From an uncultured Catenibacterium sp. (GTDB taxonomy: Bacteria > Bacillota_I > Bacilli_A > Erysipelotrichales > Coprobacillaceae): DNA of 9,765 nucleotides. Positions within the stretch are counted from its first letter, which is position 1; each line of letters starts with the position of its first letter. A program made the position numbers and the translations under genes. The stretch is taken from assembly GCA_900540685.1 (NCBI GenBank), contig UQGS01000065.1, positions 1 through 9,765 on the forward strand, in the 5' to 3' direction. Shown piece by piece: positions 1 to 7,442 of this stretch. Under the pieces are notes generated by a model that had not been told where the DNA came from, ran no database searches, and worked only from the letters and a program-made list of their open reading frames with translations.

Positions 1-27
1 CTCTTTTACTTTATCTAATAAACTCAT
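1..27 (-). CDS. Start of an unidentified gene following glgA (partial)
   Basis: Nine codons are visible on the minus strand, reading MSLLDKVKE, before the window ends. The start is chosen by the ribosome binding site AGGAGG at 37-42, which lies nine bases before the ATG at 27-25. Two other in-frame ATGs upstream (at 33-31 and 36-34) are too close to that site. The gene follows the glycogen synthesis genes after a short hairpin, so a glycogen phosphorylase or branching enzyme would fit the context, but nine residues cannot show this. The call as a real gene start is fairly safe; the function is unknown. Confidence 0.65.
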
Positions 28-48
28 AATCATCATCCTCCTAAACAC

Positions 49-75
49 AAAAAGATGGAGGAAATCCCCCATCTT
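49..75 (-). terminator. Terminator-like hairpin between glgA and the next gene
   Basis: Read on the minus strand, AAGATGG (75-69) pairs with CCATCTT (58-52), a 7-bp stem. Two further GG/CC pairs are possible inside after one mismatch. A run of five T follows, at 53-49. It lies five bases after the glgA stop codon. The AGGAGG of the next gene comes only six bases after the T-run, leaving no room for a promoter. It is therefore better read as a partial or regulated terminator inside an operon than as an operon end. Confidence 0.65.
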
Positions 76-79
76 CGTA

Positions 80-1510
80 TTAACCAAGTAATGAACCGAA
101 TACTCTTAAGTATTCATCTGCAGAACGGTCCCAATCTAGTTTTTCATGCATAGCACGATAGATCAAGCCATTCCATTGATCTCTTTCATCATAGTAGATA
201 TGTAATGCATAATCAATAATGTCCATCATTTCATGCGCATTATAGTTTGCAAAACTGAATCCAGTACCAGTACCATCAAATTCATTGAATGGCTGTACAC
301 TGTCTTTTAATCCACCTGTTTCTCTGACAATAGGAATTGTACCATAACGTAAAGACATCATCTGAGATAATCCACAAGGTTCAAATAATGAAGGCATTAA
401 GAACATATCACATCCTGCATAAATACGACAAGATAAACCAAAGTCATACTTTAACTGTAATGAAATCTTTGGATTTCCAAATCCAGCAATTTCTTCCAAT
501 GGCTCTTCATACTTCTTATCACCTGCACCAAGAATAAGTAACTGAACCTTTCTCTGTAAAATCTCTTCCATACGGTTAAGGATCAAGTCTAGACCCTTCT
601 GCCATGTCAATCTAGTAACAATACCAATAAGTGCCACATCAGGATCCTGTGGTAGTCCCACTTCAGCCTGTAATGCGAGCTTATCTTTTACCTTTTCTGT
701 ATAAACACTTTCTCCGTTGAAATGATAAGGGATATTCGGATCTGTTTCTGGGTTATTTGTATCATAGTCGATACCATTTAAAATACCATAAAGATCATCC
801 TTACGCATAGCAAGGATATTCTGTAATCCTTCACCATACGCATCTGTTAATATCTCTTTAGCATATGTTGGAGAAACTGTTGTAATTGCATCTGAATATA
901 GAATAGCTGCTTTCATCATGTTCATGCAATCATCATTACGTACATTACCGTTGTAATATAAGTAGTTATCTAAACCGAACAAATCATTCAATAAGAATGG
1001 ATCACATTTACCCTGGTAAGCGATATTGTGGATTGTGAATGTAATCTTCACATTACCATAATAGTCATAGTAACAATATCTTTCTTTATAAAGAGGTGCA
1101 ATCATTGCAGCCTGCCAGTCATGTAATGATAAGATATCTGGCATGATATCTAAGCGAGATAAACATTCAAGAACAGCAAAGTCATAGAATGCGAATCTTT
1201 CATAATCATCATCATAACCATATAAGCCAGGTCTTCTGAAATACTGTTCATTATCTACAAAGAAATAAGTCACACCTTCATATACTGCTTTAAAGACACC
1301 ACAATAGCATCTTCTCCATCCTACCCATAAATAGAAGTTAGTCACATACTCAAGTGATTCAGGGAATTTAATATCCTGATACTTTGGAAGAATGACGTAA
1401 CATTCATGTCCTTTCTTTACTAGTTCTTTTGGCAAAGAACCGATAACGTCAGCGAGCCCTCCTGATTTAATATAAGGAAGTGCTTCACCAGCAGCAAAGA
1501 CGATTCTCAT
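80..1510 (-). CDS. glgA: Glycogen synthase (ADP-glucose type, GT5)
   Basis: It transfers glucose from ADP-glucose to the non-reducing end of an alpha-1,4-glucan in the cytoplasm, the elongation step of bacterial glycogen synthesis. At 476 residues it has the normal length of the family. The N-terminal starch-synthase catalytic domain has the KxGGL nucleotide-sugar motif (KSGGL, 15-19), HDWQAA at 130-135 and HNIAYQG at 161-167. The C-terminal GT-B half has RLTWQKG at 300-306, the catalytic E377 in FEPCGL, and ETGGL at 397-401. The ATG shares its A with the TAA stop of glgD (TAATG), so translation is probably coupled. An AAGGTGA site lies inside the glgD 3' end. All signature residues are present, so the enzyme should be active. 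Confidence 0.97.
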   Translation of the reverse strand: MRIVFAAGEALPYIKSGGLADVIGSLPKELVKKGHECYVILPKYQDIKFPESLEYVTNFYLWVGWRRCYCGVFKAVYEGVTYFFVDNEQYFRRPGLYGYDDDYERFAFYDFAVLECLSRLDIMPDILSLHDWQAAMIAPLYKERYCYYDYYGNVKITFTIHNIAYQGKCDPFLLNDLFGLDNYLYYNGNVRNDDCMNMMKAAILYSDAITTVSPTYAKEILTDAYGEGLQNILAMRKDDLYGILNGIDYDTNNPETDPNIPYHFNGESVYTEKVKDKLALQAEVGLPQDPDVALIGIVTRLTWQKGLDLILNRMEEILQRKVQLLILGAGDKKYEEPLEEIAGFGNPKISLQLKYDFGLSCRIYAGCDMFLMPSLFEPCGLSQMMSLRYGTIPIVRETGGLKDSVQPFNEFDGTGTGFSFANYNAHEMMDIIDYALHIYYDERDQWNGLIYRAMHEKLDWDRSADEYLRVFGSLLG

Positions 1511-2619
1511 TAGACAATGTCACCTTCTTTGACATACAATGGATCAGATGGGTCACCAACAAGTTCTTTTACATGTTTAACTTTTGCATCTTTATCCATG
1601 ATGACATTTTCAAGATGAGCACCAGCTTCTACTGAAGAACCACTGAATAAGATAGAGTTCTTTACAACAGCACCTTTACCGATCTTAACATTACGTCCTA
1701 AAATACTGTTTTCTACAGTACCATCGACAAATACACCGTTTGCGATATATGAGCTCTTTACTTCAGCATCCTTTAAATATTTTGAAGGTGGTGTGTCGTT
1801 AGTATTTGTGAAAATTGGCCAGTTAGACTTGAATGCCTGAGTTGATACATCAATATCAAGGAATTCAAGAGATGTCTTGAAGTAAGCTGAATATGAATCG
1901 ATGCACTTTGCAAATCCTTTATATTCATAAGCGTTGATCTTCATTTCATCTTTTAAATAATTTAAAGTATCTCTTAAATCATAGAATACAGATACTTTCT
2001 GTGCTTTATGAAGCATCTTGATTAATGCTTTTCTATTAATTACATAAGTTTCAAGTGAGATTGAACGATCCTTACGATTACCTTTATTTAATTCAAAATC
2101 AACAACCTGCTTGTCTTTAATCTTTAAGAAATCAGAACCAATAAATGTTTCATTCGCATTCTTAATTTTCTTATATACTACAGTCACATCACAGCCAGAT
2201 TTTTCATGAGCTTCTACAACATCAGAGAAATCCATAGTAGTAATAATATGTGCTGGAGAAATTACAACATAATCTTCAGTTGATTTTTCTAAGAATGCAA
2301 TATTTTCTAACATATTGTTGATATCATGGTTGTACATTGTACTATTGGCATACTTTTCATCATATAATAATGAAATACCACCTCTTTTAGAGTTGAAGTT
2401 CCATGCATTACCAGAACCAATATGTTTTAATAATGATCTTGGTTTTTCCTTTACTAAAATACCTACTTTATCAATATGAGAATTTGAAAAGTTAGATAAT
2501 ACGAAGTCAATGACTCCATAACGACCCAAGAAGCTTACTGAAGCAACTGGACGTCTTTCTGTTAATCCTTTCAAAGATACATCACTATGTAAATTGATTA
2601 ATCCTACTACATTTGCCAT
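1510..2619 (-). CDS. glgD: GlgD, degenerate ADP-glucose pyrophosphorylase subunit
   Basis: This is a 369-residue paralogue of GlgC, as found beside glgC in many Bacillota. The fold is kept: an N-terminal nucleotidyltransferase domain with RYGVIDFVLSNFSNS near residues 33-47, and a C-terminal left-handed beta-helix with repeats such as SSYIANGVFVDGTVENS. The GGxGTRL nucleotide-binding loop of active enzymes is replaced by LINLHSDVSLKGL at about 7-19, so this subunit is very unlikely to catalyse by itself. In characterised Bacillota systems GlgD joins GlgC in a heterotetramer and alters its activity, and I infer the same here. The gene starts 14 bases after the glgC stop, with a GGAG site that overlaps that stop, and it overlaps glgA by one base. 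Confidence 0.95.
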   Translation of the reverse strand: MANVVGLINLHSDVSLKGLTERRPVASVSFLGRYGVIDFVLSNFSNSHIDKVGILVKEKPRSLLKHIGSGNAWNFNSKRGGISLLYDEKYANSTMYNHDINNMLENIAFLEKSTEDYVVISPAHIITTMDFSDVVEAHEKSGCDVTVVYKKIKNANETFIGSDFLKIKDKQVVDFELNKGNRKDRSISLETYVINRKALIKMLHKAQKVSVFYDLRDTLNYLKDEMKINAYEYKGFAKCIDSYSAYFKTSLEFLDIDVSTQAFKSNWPIFTNTNDTPPSKYLKDAEVKSSYIANGVFVDGTVENSILGRNVKIGKGAVVKNSILFSGSSVEAGAHLENVIMDKDAKVKHVKELVGDPSDPLYVKEGDIV

Positions 2620-2633
2620 TTGCTCTTCACTCC

Positions 2634-3761
2634 TTATCTGCTATTGCCACTTACTAAAGCGACTTCTTTTGCTTCTTCATTTACAACTGTTCCAGCTTTG
2701 ACTACAACGCCTTCATCAATAATTGCTTTCTTGATAACAGCGCCTTCTTCAATAAGAACACCAGGCATTAATACTGAATCAATAACTTTAGCGCCTTCAC
2801 CAACGTTAACATTATTGAATAGAACTGATCCTTCAACTTCACCATTTACAACACATCCCTGTGTTACAAGTGAATTCTTAACACTTGCCTGTGCACCAAT
2901 TAACTGAGGCTTACCAAGTGTATCTTCTGAATAGATCTTCCAGTCTTTCTTGATGTTATAAAGGTCAAGTTCCTTATCATCAAGAAGGTCCATATTTGCC
3001 TGCCATAAGCTTTCAACAGTTCCAACATCTTTCCAATAGCCATCAAAAGTCCAAGCATATAATTTCTTCTTATCTGCAAGCATGCTAGGAATAATATTCA
3101 TACCAAAGTCATGCTTACTGTTTTCATCTGCAGCATCAGCAATTAAGTATTTACGTAATTCTTTATAGTTAAAGATATAAATACCCATTGAAGCCAATGT
3201 TGATTTTGGCTTTTCTGGTTTTTCTTCGAATTCATAAATATAGCCTTTATCATCTGTATTCATGATACCGAAACGGCTTGCTTCTTTTAATGAAACATTT
3301 AATACCGCAACTGTTAAATCTGCACCCTTTTCCTTATGCACATTCAACATTTCTTCATAATCCATCTTATAAATGTGGTCACCAGATAAGATTAATACAT
3401 ATTCTGGATTATACTGATCTAAGAAGCTAATATTCTGATAGATTGCATCAGCAGTACCTGCATACCAAGTTGCACCTACTTCGCCTCTTTCACGTGCTGG
3501 TAAAATTGCAGCAAGTGAGTTATTACCATCAAGACCCCATTTAGTACCTGCACCAACATAAGTTCCTAATAGTACTGATTCATACTGTGTTAAAACACCT
3601 ACAACATCAATACCTGAATTGGCACAGTTACTTAGTGGGAAATCGATAATACGATACTTACCACCAAAGTAGACAGCAGGTTTAGCAACTTTCGCAGTCA
3701 ATTCTTTTAATCTTGTTCCACGGCCACCGGCTAGGATCATAGCAACGATTTCTTTACCCAT
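2634..3761 (-). CDS. glgC: Glucose-1-phosphate adenylyltransferase (ADP-glucose pyrophosphorylase)
   Basis: It makes ADP-glucose and pyrophosphate from ATP and glucose-1-phosphate, the committed and usually allosterically controlled step of glycogen synthesis. At 375 residues it has the usual Bacillota length. The nucleotidyltransferase domain shows GGRGTRL at 12-18, KYRIIDFPLSNCANS at 35-49, WYAGTADAI at 99-107, SGDHIYKMDY at 126-135, FEEKP at 178-182 (sugar-phosphate region) and YWKDVGT at 242-248. A hexapeptide beta-helix covers about 286-360. The catalytic residues look intact, in contrast to GlgD. It is the first gene of the glg operon and has a strong AGGAGGA site nine bases before the ATG. 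The leader carries promoter elements, a palindrome and a cre-like site. Confidence 0.97.
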   Translation of the reverse strand: MGKEIVAMILAGGRGTRLKELTAKVAKPAVYFGGKYRIIDFPLSNCANSGIDVVGVLTQYESVLLGTYVGAGTKWGLDGNNSLAAILPARERGEVGATWYAGTADAIYQNISFLDQYNPEYVLILSGDHIYKMDYEEMLNVHKEKGADLTVAVLNVSLKEASRFGIMNTDDKGYIYEFEEKPEKPKSTLASMGIYIFNYKELRKYLIADAADENSKHDFGMNIIPSMLADKKKLYAWTFDGYWKDVGTVESLWQANMDLLDDKELDLYNIKKDWKIYSEDTLGKPQLIGAQASVKNSLVTQGCVVNGEVEGSVLFNNVNVGEGAKVIDSVLMPGVLIEEGAVIKKAIIDEGVVVKAGTVVNEEAKEVALVSGNSR

Positions 3762-3783
3762 TTCTCTATCTCCTCCTAAAAAA

Positions 3784-3797
3784 TGTAATCGCTTTCT
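3784..3797. promoter_or_regulatory. cre-like site (CcpA operator) in the glgC leader
   Basis: The plus-strand sequence TGTAATCGCTTTCT agrees with the catabolite response element consensus TGWAANCGNTNWCA at every position except the last (T for A), including the central CG. It lies between the proposed glgC promoters and the glgC ribosome binding site, a position where bound CcpA usually represses. If the downstream promoter (-10 at 3811-3816) is the active one, the site covers roughly +7 to +20. The match is by eye. A related LacI-family regulator of sugar use could read a similar site. Confidence 0.5.
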
Positions 3798-3810
3798 TTC
3801 ATATAAATCT

Positions 3811-3840
3811 ATTCTATCACAATTAGTCCGATTATGATAG
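3811..3840 (-). promoter_or_regulatory. Possible second glgC promoter overlapped by an operator-like palindrome
   Basis: CTATCACAAT (3814-3823) and ATTATGATAG (3831-3840) form ten-base arms with one mismatch around a 7-bp spacer. On the minus strand the downstream arm merges into TGATAGAAT (3819-3811), an extended -10 element. The upstream arm falls where a weak -35 would sit. A repressor bound to the palindrome would therefore cover this promoter. If transcription instead starts at the upstream promoter, the same repeat would fold into a hairpin in the mRNA leader. The symmetry is seen directly; the regulatory role is inferred. Confidence 0.4.
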
Positions 3841-3873
3841 TTATAAGATTCATTTTCTCAAATTCCTACTTTT

Positions 3874-3902
3874 ATTATACTACACATCTATTACATTTTA
3901 AA
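3874..3902 (-). promoter_or_regulatory. Probable glgC promoter
   Basis: On the minus strand a consensus TATAAT (3879-3874) lies 17 bases downstream of TTTAAA (3902-3897), which matches four of six bases of the -35 consensus. The -35 sits just past the T-run of the folC terminator, as expected for a new transcription unit. Start would be near 3867, giving a leader of about 105 bases that contains the palindrome and the cre-like site. Confidence 0.6.
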
Positions 3903-3905
3903 TAT

Positions 3906-3936
3906 AAAAAAGGCAGACTTACGCGTAAGTCTGTCT
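3906..3936 (-). terminator. Intrinsic terminator of the folC transcription unit
   Basis: A perfect 20-bp palindrome at 3914-3933 (arms CAGACTTACG and CGTAAGTCTG) starts a few bases after the folC stop codon. On the minus strand it is followed by CC and a run of six T (3911-3906). The RNA stem would have eight to ten pairs closed by a CGCG loop. The plus-strand side lacks a proper T-run, so it acts for folC only. It separates the housekeeping run from the glg operon. Confidence 0.88.
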
Positions 3937-5142
3937 TTAGTAGTTCTGTTTTAAGTATTTTCTCACTGATGAAATAAAATGTAGTGAACCTGTAATAACA
4001 AGCTGGTCATGTTTAAGTAATGCGACCTTGATTGCTTCCGCAAAATGAGGGACGACTGTTATCGTAGAGAAACTGCGATACTCATCTAAATTAGAGGCAC
4101 GTTCATCATTGAATGAAGTAAGATAAATTGGATAACCTGCTTCATCGATTAGACCAAGCATTTCATCTACATCCTTATCCTTTAGACCAGAGAAGATAAA
4201 GACTGTATCATTCGTACGTACATACTGTACTGTTGTTAATAATGATTTAATACCATCTACATTGTGTGCTCCATCGAGAATAATCTGATGACCTCTCACA
4301 TTCATCATTTCAAATCGTCCATACCATACAGCTTCTTCTACTGCTTTTTCAGTTGTTTCTTGATCTAGAGTAATAAGCTTATTCGCAATAGTCAGTGCAA
4401 GACGGGCATTCGCAATCTGATAGATTCCCTGTTTTTCTAAAGTGAAGGCCATATCACGATAACGGAAATGGAATGGATAACGTGACACCTGGTATTCTGG
4501 TACAACAACCATTGTTGCTCCCATCGCATCACATTGTTCCTGTAATCTTGCAAGAACTGTTCCTTCTACTTCACTTGTAATAAAGTATTGTCCTTCTTTG
4601 ATGATTCCCATCTTTTCATTAATGACATCATAAAGACTTGGACCAATCTGATCTAAGTGGTCATTTCCAATATTTGTAATAGCACTGATGATAGGCTGAA
4701 TGACATTTGTCTTATCATTGGCTCCACCAATACCACATTCAATAATACGATAATCTAGATCCTGTGAAGAGAAATAATCAAGCATGATAAGAACATCAAT
4801 TTCAAACATGGATAAGTTCTTTTCTTCAATGACTGATTCATATTTATTAATAAGTGCAAGAAGATCATCATCACTAATAGGTTTATCATCAATACGAATA
4901 CGATCATTATGCACAATCATATAAGGAGAAGTAAAGGTTCCTACACGATAGCCATGGGCATTTAAGATGTTTCTTAAATAGTTTACTGTAGAGCCTTTTC
5001 CATTTGTCCCTGCAATATGGATCATATTCTTCTGTTTTGTCTCAATACCTAATTCTTCTAGAATTCTCCCAAAAGATTCAACTGTATTCTTATGTCTTTT
5101 TGATTCTATATATGCGATTGCTTTATCTATATTTCTAAACAT
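3937..5142 (-). CDS. folC: Folylpolyglutamate synthase / dihydrofolate synthase (Mur ligase family)
   Basis: This is an ATP-dependent ligase that adds glutamate to folates, keeping them in the cell; many bacterial members also make dihydrofolate from dihydropteroate. Visible motifs are the P-loop AGTNGKGST (44-52), TSPYMIVHNDRIRI (71-84), ECGIGG followed by D and TN (135-146), NIGNDHLDQIG (157-167), EKMGIIK (176-182) with K177 as the likely carbamylated lysine, and DGAHN (290-294). At 401 residues it is slightly shorter than typical FolC. It differs from the textbook motifs: EVGLGGRLDATN appears as ECGIGGANDKTN, and ING as IDD. The ATG shares its A with the ung stop (TAATG) and has GGAGG eight bases upstream. 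No other folate genes are near, so whether it is mono- or bifunctional cannot be told. Confidence 0.93.
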   Translation of the reverse strand: MFRNIDKAIAYIESKRHKNTVESFGRILEELGIETKQKNMIHIAGTNGKGSTVNYLRNILNAHGYRVGTFTSPYMIVHNDRIRIDDKPISDDDLLALINKYESVIEEKNLSMFEIDVLIMLDYFSSQDLDYRIIECGIGGANDKTNVIQPIISAITNIGNDHLDQIGPSLYDVINEKMGIIKEGQYFITSEVEGTVLARLQEQCDAMGATMVVVPEYQVSRYPFHFRYRDMAFTLEKQGIYQIANARLALTIANKLITLDQETTEKAVEEAVWYGRFEMMNVRGHQIILDGAHNVDGIKSLLTTVQYVRTNDTVFIFSGLKDKDVDEMLGLIDEAGYPIYLTSFNDERASNLDEYRSFSTITVVPHFAEAIKVALLKHDQLVITGSLHFISSVRKYLKQNY

Positions 5143-5798
5143 TAATCAATCCTCCAATCTATTGGTTCAATTCCTTGGCTGACAAGAAATTCATTTGTAC
5201 GGGAAAATGGCTTAGATCCAAAGAACCCACGGCGTGCACTTAATGGAGATGGATGCGCACTTGTAATAATACAATGCTTGCTTGTATCAATCATACTTGC
5301 TTTATTTTCTGCCTGACGACCCCATAAAATAAAGACAAGTGGCTTTTCACGTTTATTCATCTCTTCAATAATATGATCAGTAAAGATTTCCCAGCCTTTA
5401 CCTTTATGTGAATTAGCATGTCCTTCCTGTACAGTAAGTACTGTATTCAATAATAGTACCCCCTGCTTTGCCCATGAAGTTAAATCACCATGATTAGGAA
5501 TATCAATTCCTACATCAGCGTGTGCTTCTTTGTAAATATTCACAAGTGAAGGAGGAATACGTACGCCTTTATTGACACTAAAGGCTAAGCCATTGGCCTG
5601 GTGAAGTTCATGGTAAGGGTCCTGCCCAATAATCACCACTTTAATATCTTCATAATCACAAAAGTTAAATGCATGCAGTATATGATTATGAGGAGGAAAT
5701 ATTGTTTTAGAAGCATATTCTGCTTCTACAAATTCATGTAATGCTTTGTAGTAAGGCTGAGATGCTTCTGTTTCAATAATTGACTTAAATGTCTTCAT
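5142..5798 (-). CDS. ung: Uracil-DNA glycosylase, family 1
   Basis: It removes uracil from DNA, whether from cytosine deamination or dUMP misincorporation, and so starts base excision repair. The 218-residue length is normal. The water-activating loop GQDPYH is at 58-63 with catalytic D60. LAFSV with the stacking F73 is at 71-75. LLLNTVLTV has the uracil-recognising N118. HPSPLSARRGFFG at 182-194 has catalytic H182 and the DNA-wedging L186. The segment after GQDPYH reads ELHQANG, where many family members have GPGQAHG. The start overlaps the end of the upstream HAD gene by 14 bases, and the bases before it hold only a weak purine stretch (AAGAAG), so translation probably relies on coupling. 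Confidence 0.96.
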   Translation of the reverse strand: MKTFKSIIETEASQPYYKALHEFVEAEYASKTIFPPHNHILHAFNFCDYEDIKVVIIGQDPYHELHQANGLAFSVNKGVRIPPSLVNIYKEAHADVGIDIPNHGDLTSWAKQGVLLLNTVLTVQEGHANSHKGKGWEIFTDHIIEEMNKREKPLVFILWGRQAENKASMIDTSKHCIITSAHPSPLSARRGFFGSKPFSRTNEFLVSQGIEPIDWRID

Positions 5799-6615
5799 GG
5801 AAAATAAACTTCTTAATCAATTCTGCAACTACACCTTCATTATTGTCTGCATGCGTTGTGTAGTCACATGCTTTCTTTACATCTTCTACAGCATTACCTG
5901 CTGCAACAGAAAGACCTGCTTTTTTAAGCATCGCCATATCGTTATAGTTATCTCCTACCGCAATTGTTTCTTCAATCTTAATACCTAATTGGTCAGCAAG
6001 ATGCTGAAGTCCTACACCTTTATCTACGCCTTCTTTATTGAATTCCATATAACGGTTAGAAGAATAACTGACTGCACATCCTTGAGTGATTTCAGTCATC
6101 TTTGGTTCTAGACTCATTAAATAAGGTACATCCACATTCTGATAAAGAATCTTTGCGATAGTGGCATCCTTTAAGAAATCAACACTGTTTTCTTCAGGAT
6201 AAACAACGTCTAGTTTCTGATGCTTGATTCTTTCTGCTTCAGATTCACTTAAGTTATAAACATATAGTGTATCATTTGTATAAACATGAATACAGACATC
6301 CTGTTTTAAACCAAATTCAAAGATTTCCTTCATCTTATCAAATCCTAAACCATTGAATTCAATAATACGATTATCTTTATTCTCAGTTAATGCAGCACCA
6401 TTGAAGCTTAAAACATATTCTCCTTCCATATCTTTTAAGCCTAACTGTGTTAATTCTGGTAGGATCTGCATATAACCTCTACCAGTTGCAGGTACAAACT
6501 TCACACCACGTTCTTTCACTGCTTTTTGAATCCAGTAAATATTACTTTCTGGCACAACATGGTCATCATTCAATAGAGTTTCATCTAAATCACTCGCAAT
6601 TAACTTGTATTCCAT
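5785..6615 (-). CDS. Cof-type HAD-superfamily phosphatase (second of a tandem pair)
   Basis: This is a soluble Mg-dependent phosphohydrolase of the Cof/YidA type (HAD-IIB). These usually act on sugar phosphates, flavin or cofactor phosphates, or other small metabolites, and the substrate cannot be read from sequence. Residues seen are motif I SDLDET with D9 and D11, motif II T44 in ATGR, SFNG at 70-73, motif III K199 in DKGVGL, and motif IV GDNYND at 221-226. The inserted C2 cap lies between motifs II and III. At 276 residues the length is typical. It resembles the next gene upstream along its full length, most clearly in SSNRYMEFN and the C-terminal third, so the two arose by duplication. 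A GGGAG site eight bases before the ATG overlaps the end of that neighbour. Confidence 0.92.
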   Translation of the reverse strand: MEYKLIASDLDETLLNDDHVVPESNIYWIQKAVKERGVKFVPATGRGYMQILPELTQLGLKDMEGEYVLSFNGAALTENKDNRIIEFNGLGFDKMKEIFEFGLKQDVCIHVYTNDTLYVYNLSESEAERIKHQKLDVVYPEENSVDFLKDATIAKILYQNVDVPYLMSLEPKMTEITQGCAVSYSSNRYMEFNKEGVDKGVGLQHLADQLGIKIEETIAVGDNYNDMAMLKKAGLSVAAGNAVEDVKKACDYTTHADNNEGVVAELIKKFIFHEDI

Positions 6616-6618
6616 TTC

Positions 6619-7440
6619 TTATTCTCCCTTCAATACAAACTTTTCTATAACTTCCTTAACAGCGCCTTCATCAAAATTCTTTTCACAGACATAGTCACTG
6701 ATTTCTTTAATATCATCATGTGCACAGCTTACACAGGCTCCTAGTCCTGCTTCTTTAATCATAGAGACATCATTATAGTTATCCCCAATCGCAATTGTAT
6801 CCTTGATATCAATATTCAAGTAATCTGCAAGCCACTTTAAACCAACACCCTTATTAATACCAATCGCATTACATTCTAGATAACGATTAGAAGAGAAAGT
6901 CATTTCTACTTGATTACCTATATCCTGATACATTGTCTCACGTAACTCTTTAAGATAATCCATATCTCTTTTAACTAGAAGAATCTTTGCGATAGATTCA
7001 TTCTTTAAGCATTCAATATTATGATCATCCATTACCTTGAGTGGAGTTTTCTGTTCAATCTTTCTATTGACTTCATATTCATCTGGATTATATATATAAC
7101 AGCAATCTAAAGTAAATACGAGCATACAGAGATTTTCTTTACATCCATAGTCAAAGCACTTCTTTAATAATTCATAGTCCAATCCGTGGAAATGGAGAAT
7201 CTTATAGTCTTTATTCTCTATGACAAGCCCACCATTAAAACAGATAGAGTATTCGCCTGGCATGTCATAAGTTCCAATTTCCTTTAGGATTTCTTCAATC
7301 ATTCTATGAGATCGTCCAGTTGCCACTACAAAACGTAAGCCATGTTTTTTAGCTTCACGAATTGCTTCCTGATTAAATACAGGAACATGCTGTCCTATAA
7401 GTAATGTTTCGTCTAAATCTGATAACATCATTTGATACAT
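6619..7440 (-). CDS. Cof-type HAD-superfamily phosphatase (first of a tandem pair)
   Basis: This is a paralogue of the following gene, with the same architecture. Using the start given here it has 273 residues, with SDLDETL (D8, D10), T41 in ATGR, CFNG (67-70), K197 in NKGVGL and GDNYND (219-224). All HAD catalytic residues are present, so it is probably an active small-molecule phosphatase of unknown substrate. Two in-frame ATGs are available. The upstream one at 7446 overlaps the esterase stop as ATGA but is only three bases after GGAGG (7454-7450). The one at 7440 is nine bases away, so it is preferred; it also aligns better with the paralogue. The cap region is richer in cysteine than in its twin, which suggests divergent substrate use. 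Confidence 0.9.
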   Translation of the reverse strand: MYQMMLSDLDETLLIGQHVPVFNQEAIREAKKHGLRFVVATGRSHRMIEEILKEIGTYDMPGEYSICFNGGLVIENKDYKILHFHGLDYELLKKCFDYGCKENLCMLVFTLDCCYIYNPDEYEVNRKIEQKTPLKVMDDHNIECLKNESIAKILLVKRDMDYLKELRETMYQDIGNQVEMTFSSNRYLECNAIGINKGVGLKWLADYLNIDIKDTIAIGDNYNDVSMIKEAGLGACVSCAHDDIKEISDYVCEKNFDEGAVKEVIEKFVLKGE

Positions 7441-7442
7441 AA

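Noticed and set aside
337..537. Plus-strand 66-codon frame inside glgA
   Set aside because: It is a shadow of the conserved GlgA C-terminal domain, with no ribosome binding site or recognisable product.
2620..2907. Plus-strand 95-codon frame opposite the 3' end of glgC
   Set aside because: It is antisense to the well-conserved GlgC beta-helix. Its Thr/Ser/Pro-rich content is what the complement of those repeats gives.
3914..3933. Perfect 20-bp palindrome as a regulator operator or recombination site
   Set aside because: Its position right after the folC stop and the T-run on the minus strand fit an intrinsic terminator fully.
5797..5988. Plus-strand 63-codon frame rich in Cys/Phe/Ile
   Set aside because: It is antisense to the HAD motif IV region, with composition due to base content only.
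6447..6650. Plus-strand 67-codon frame across the HAD gene junction
   Set aside because: It is antisense to the conserved DLDET region and has no supporting signals.
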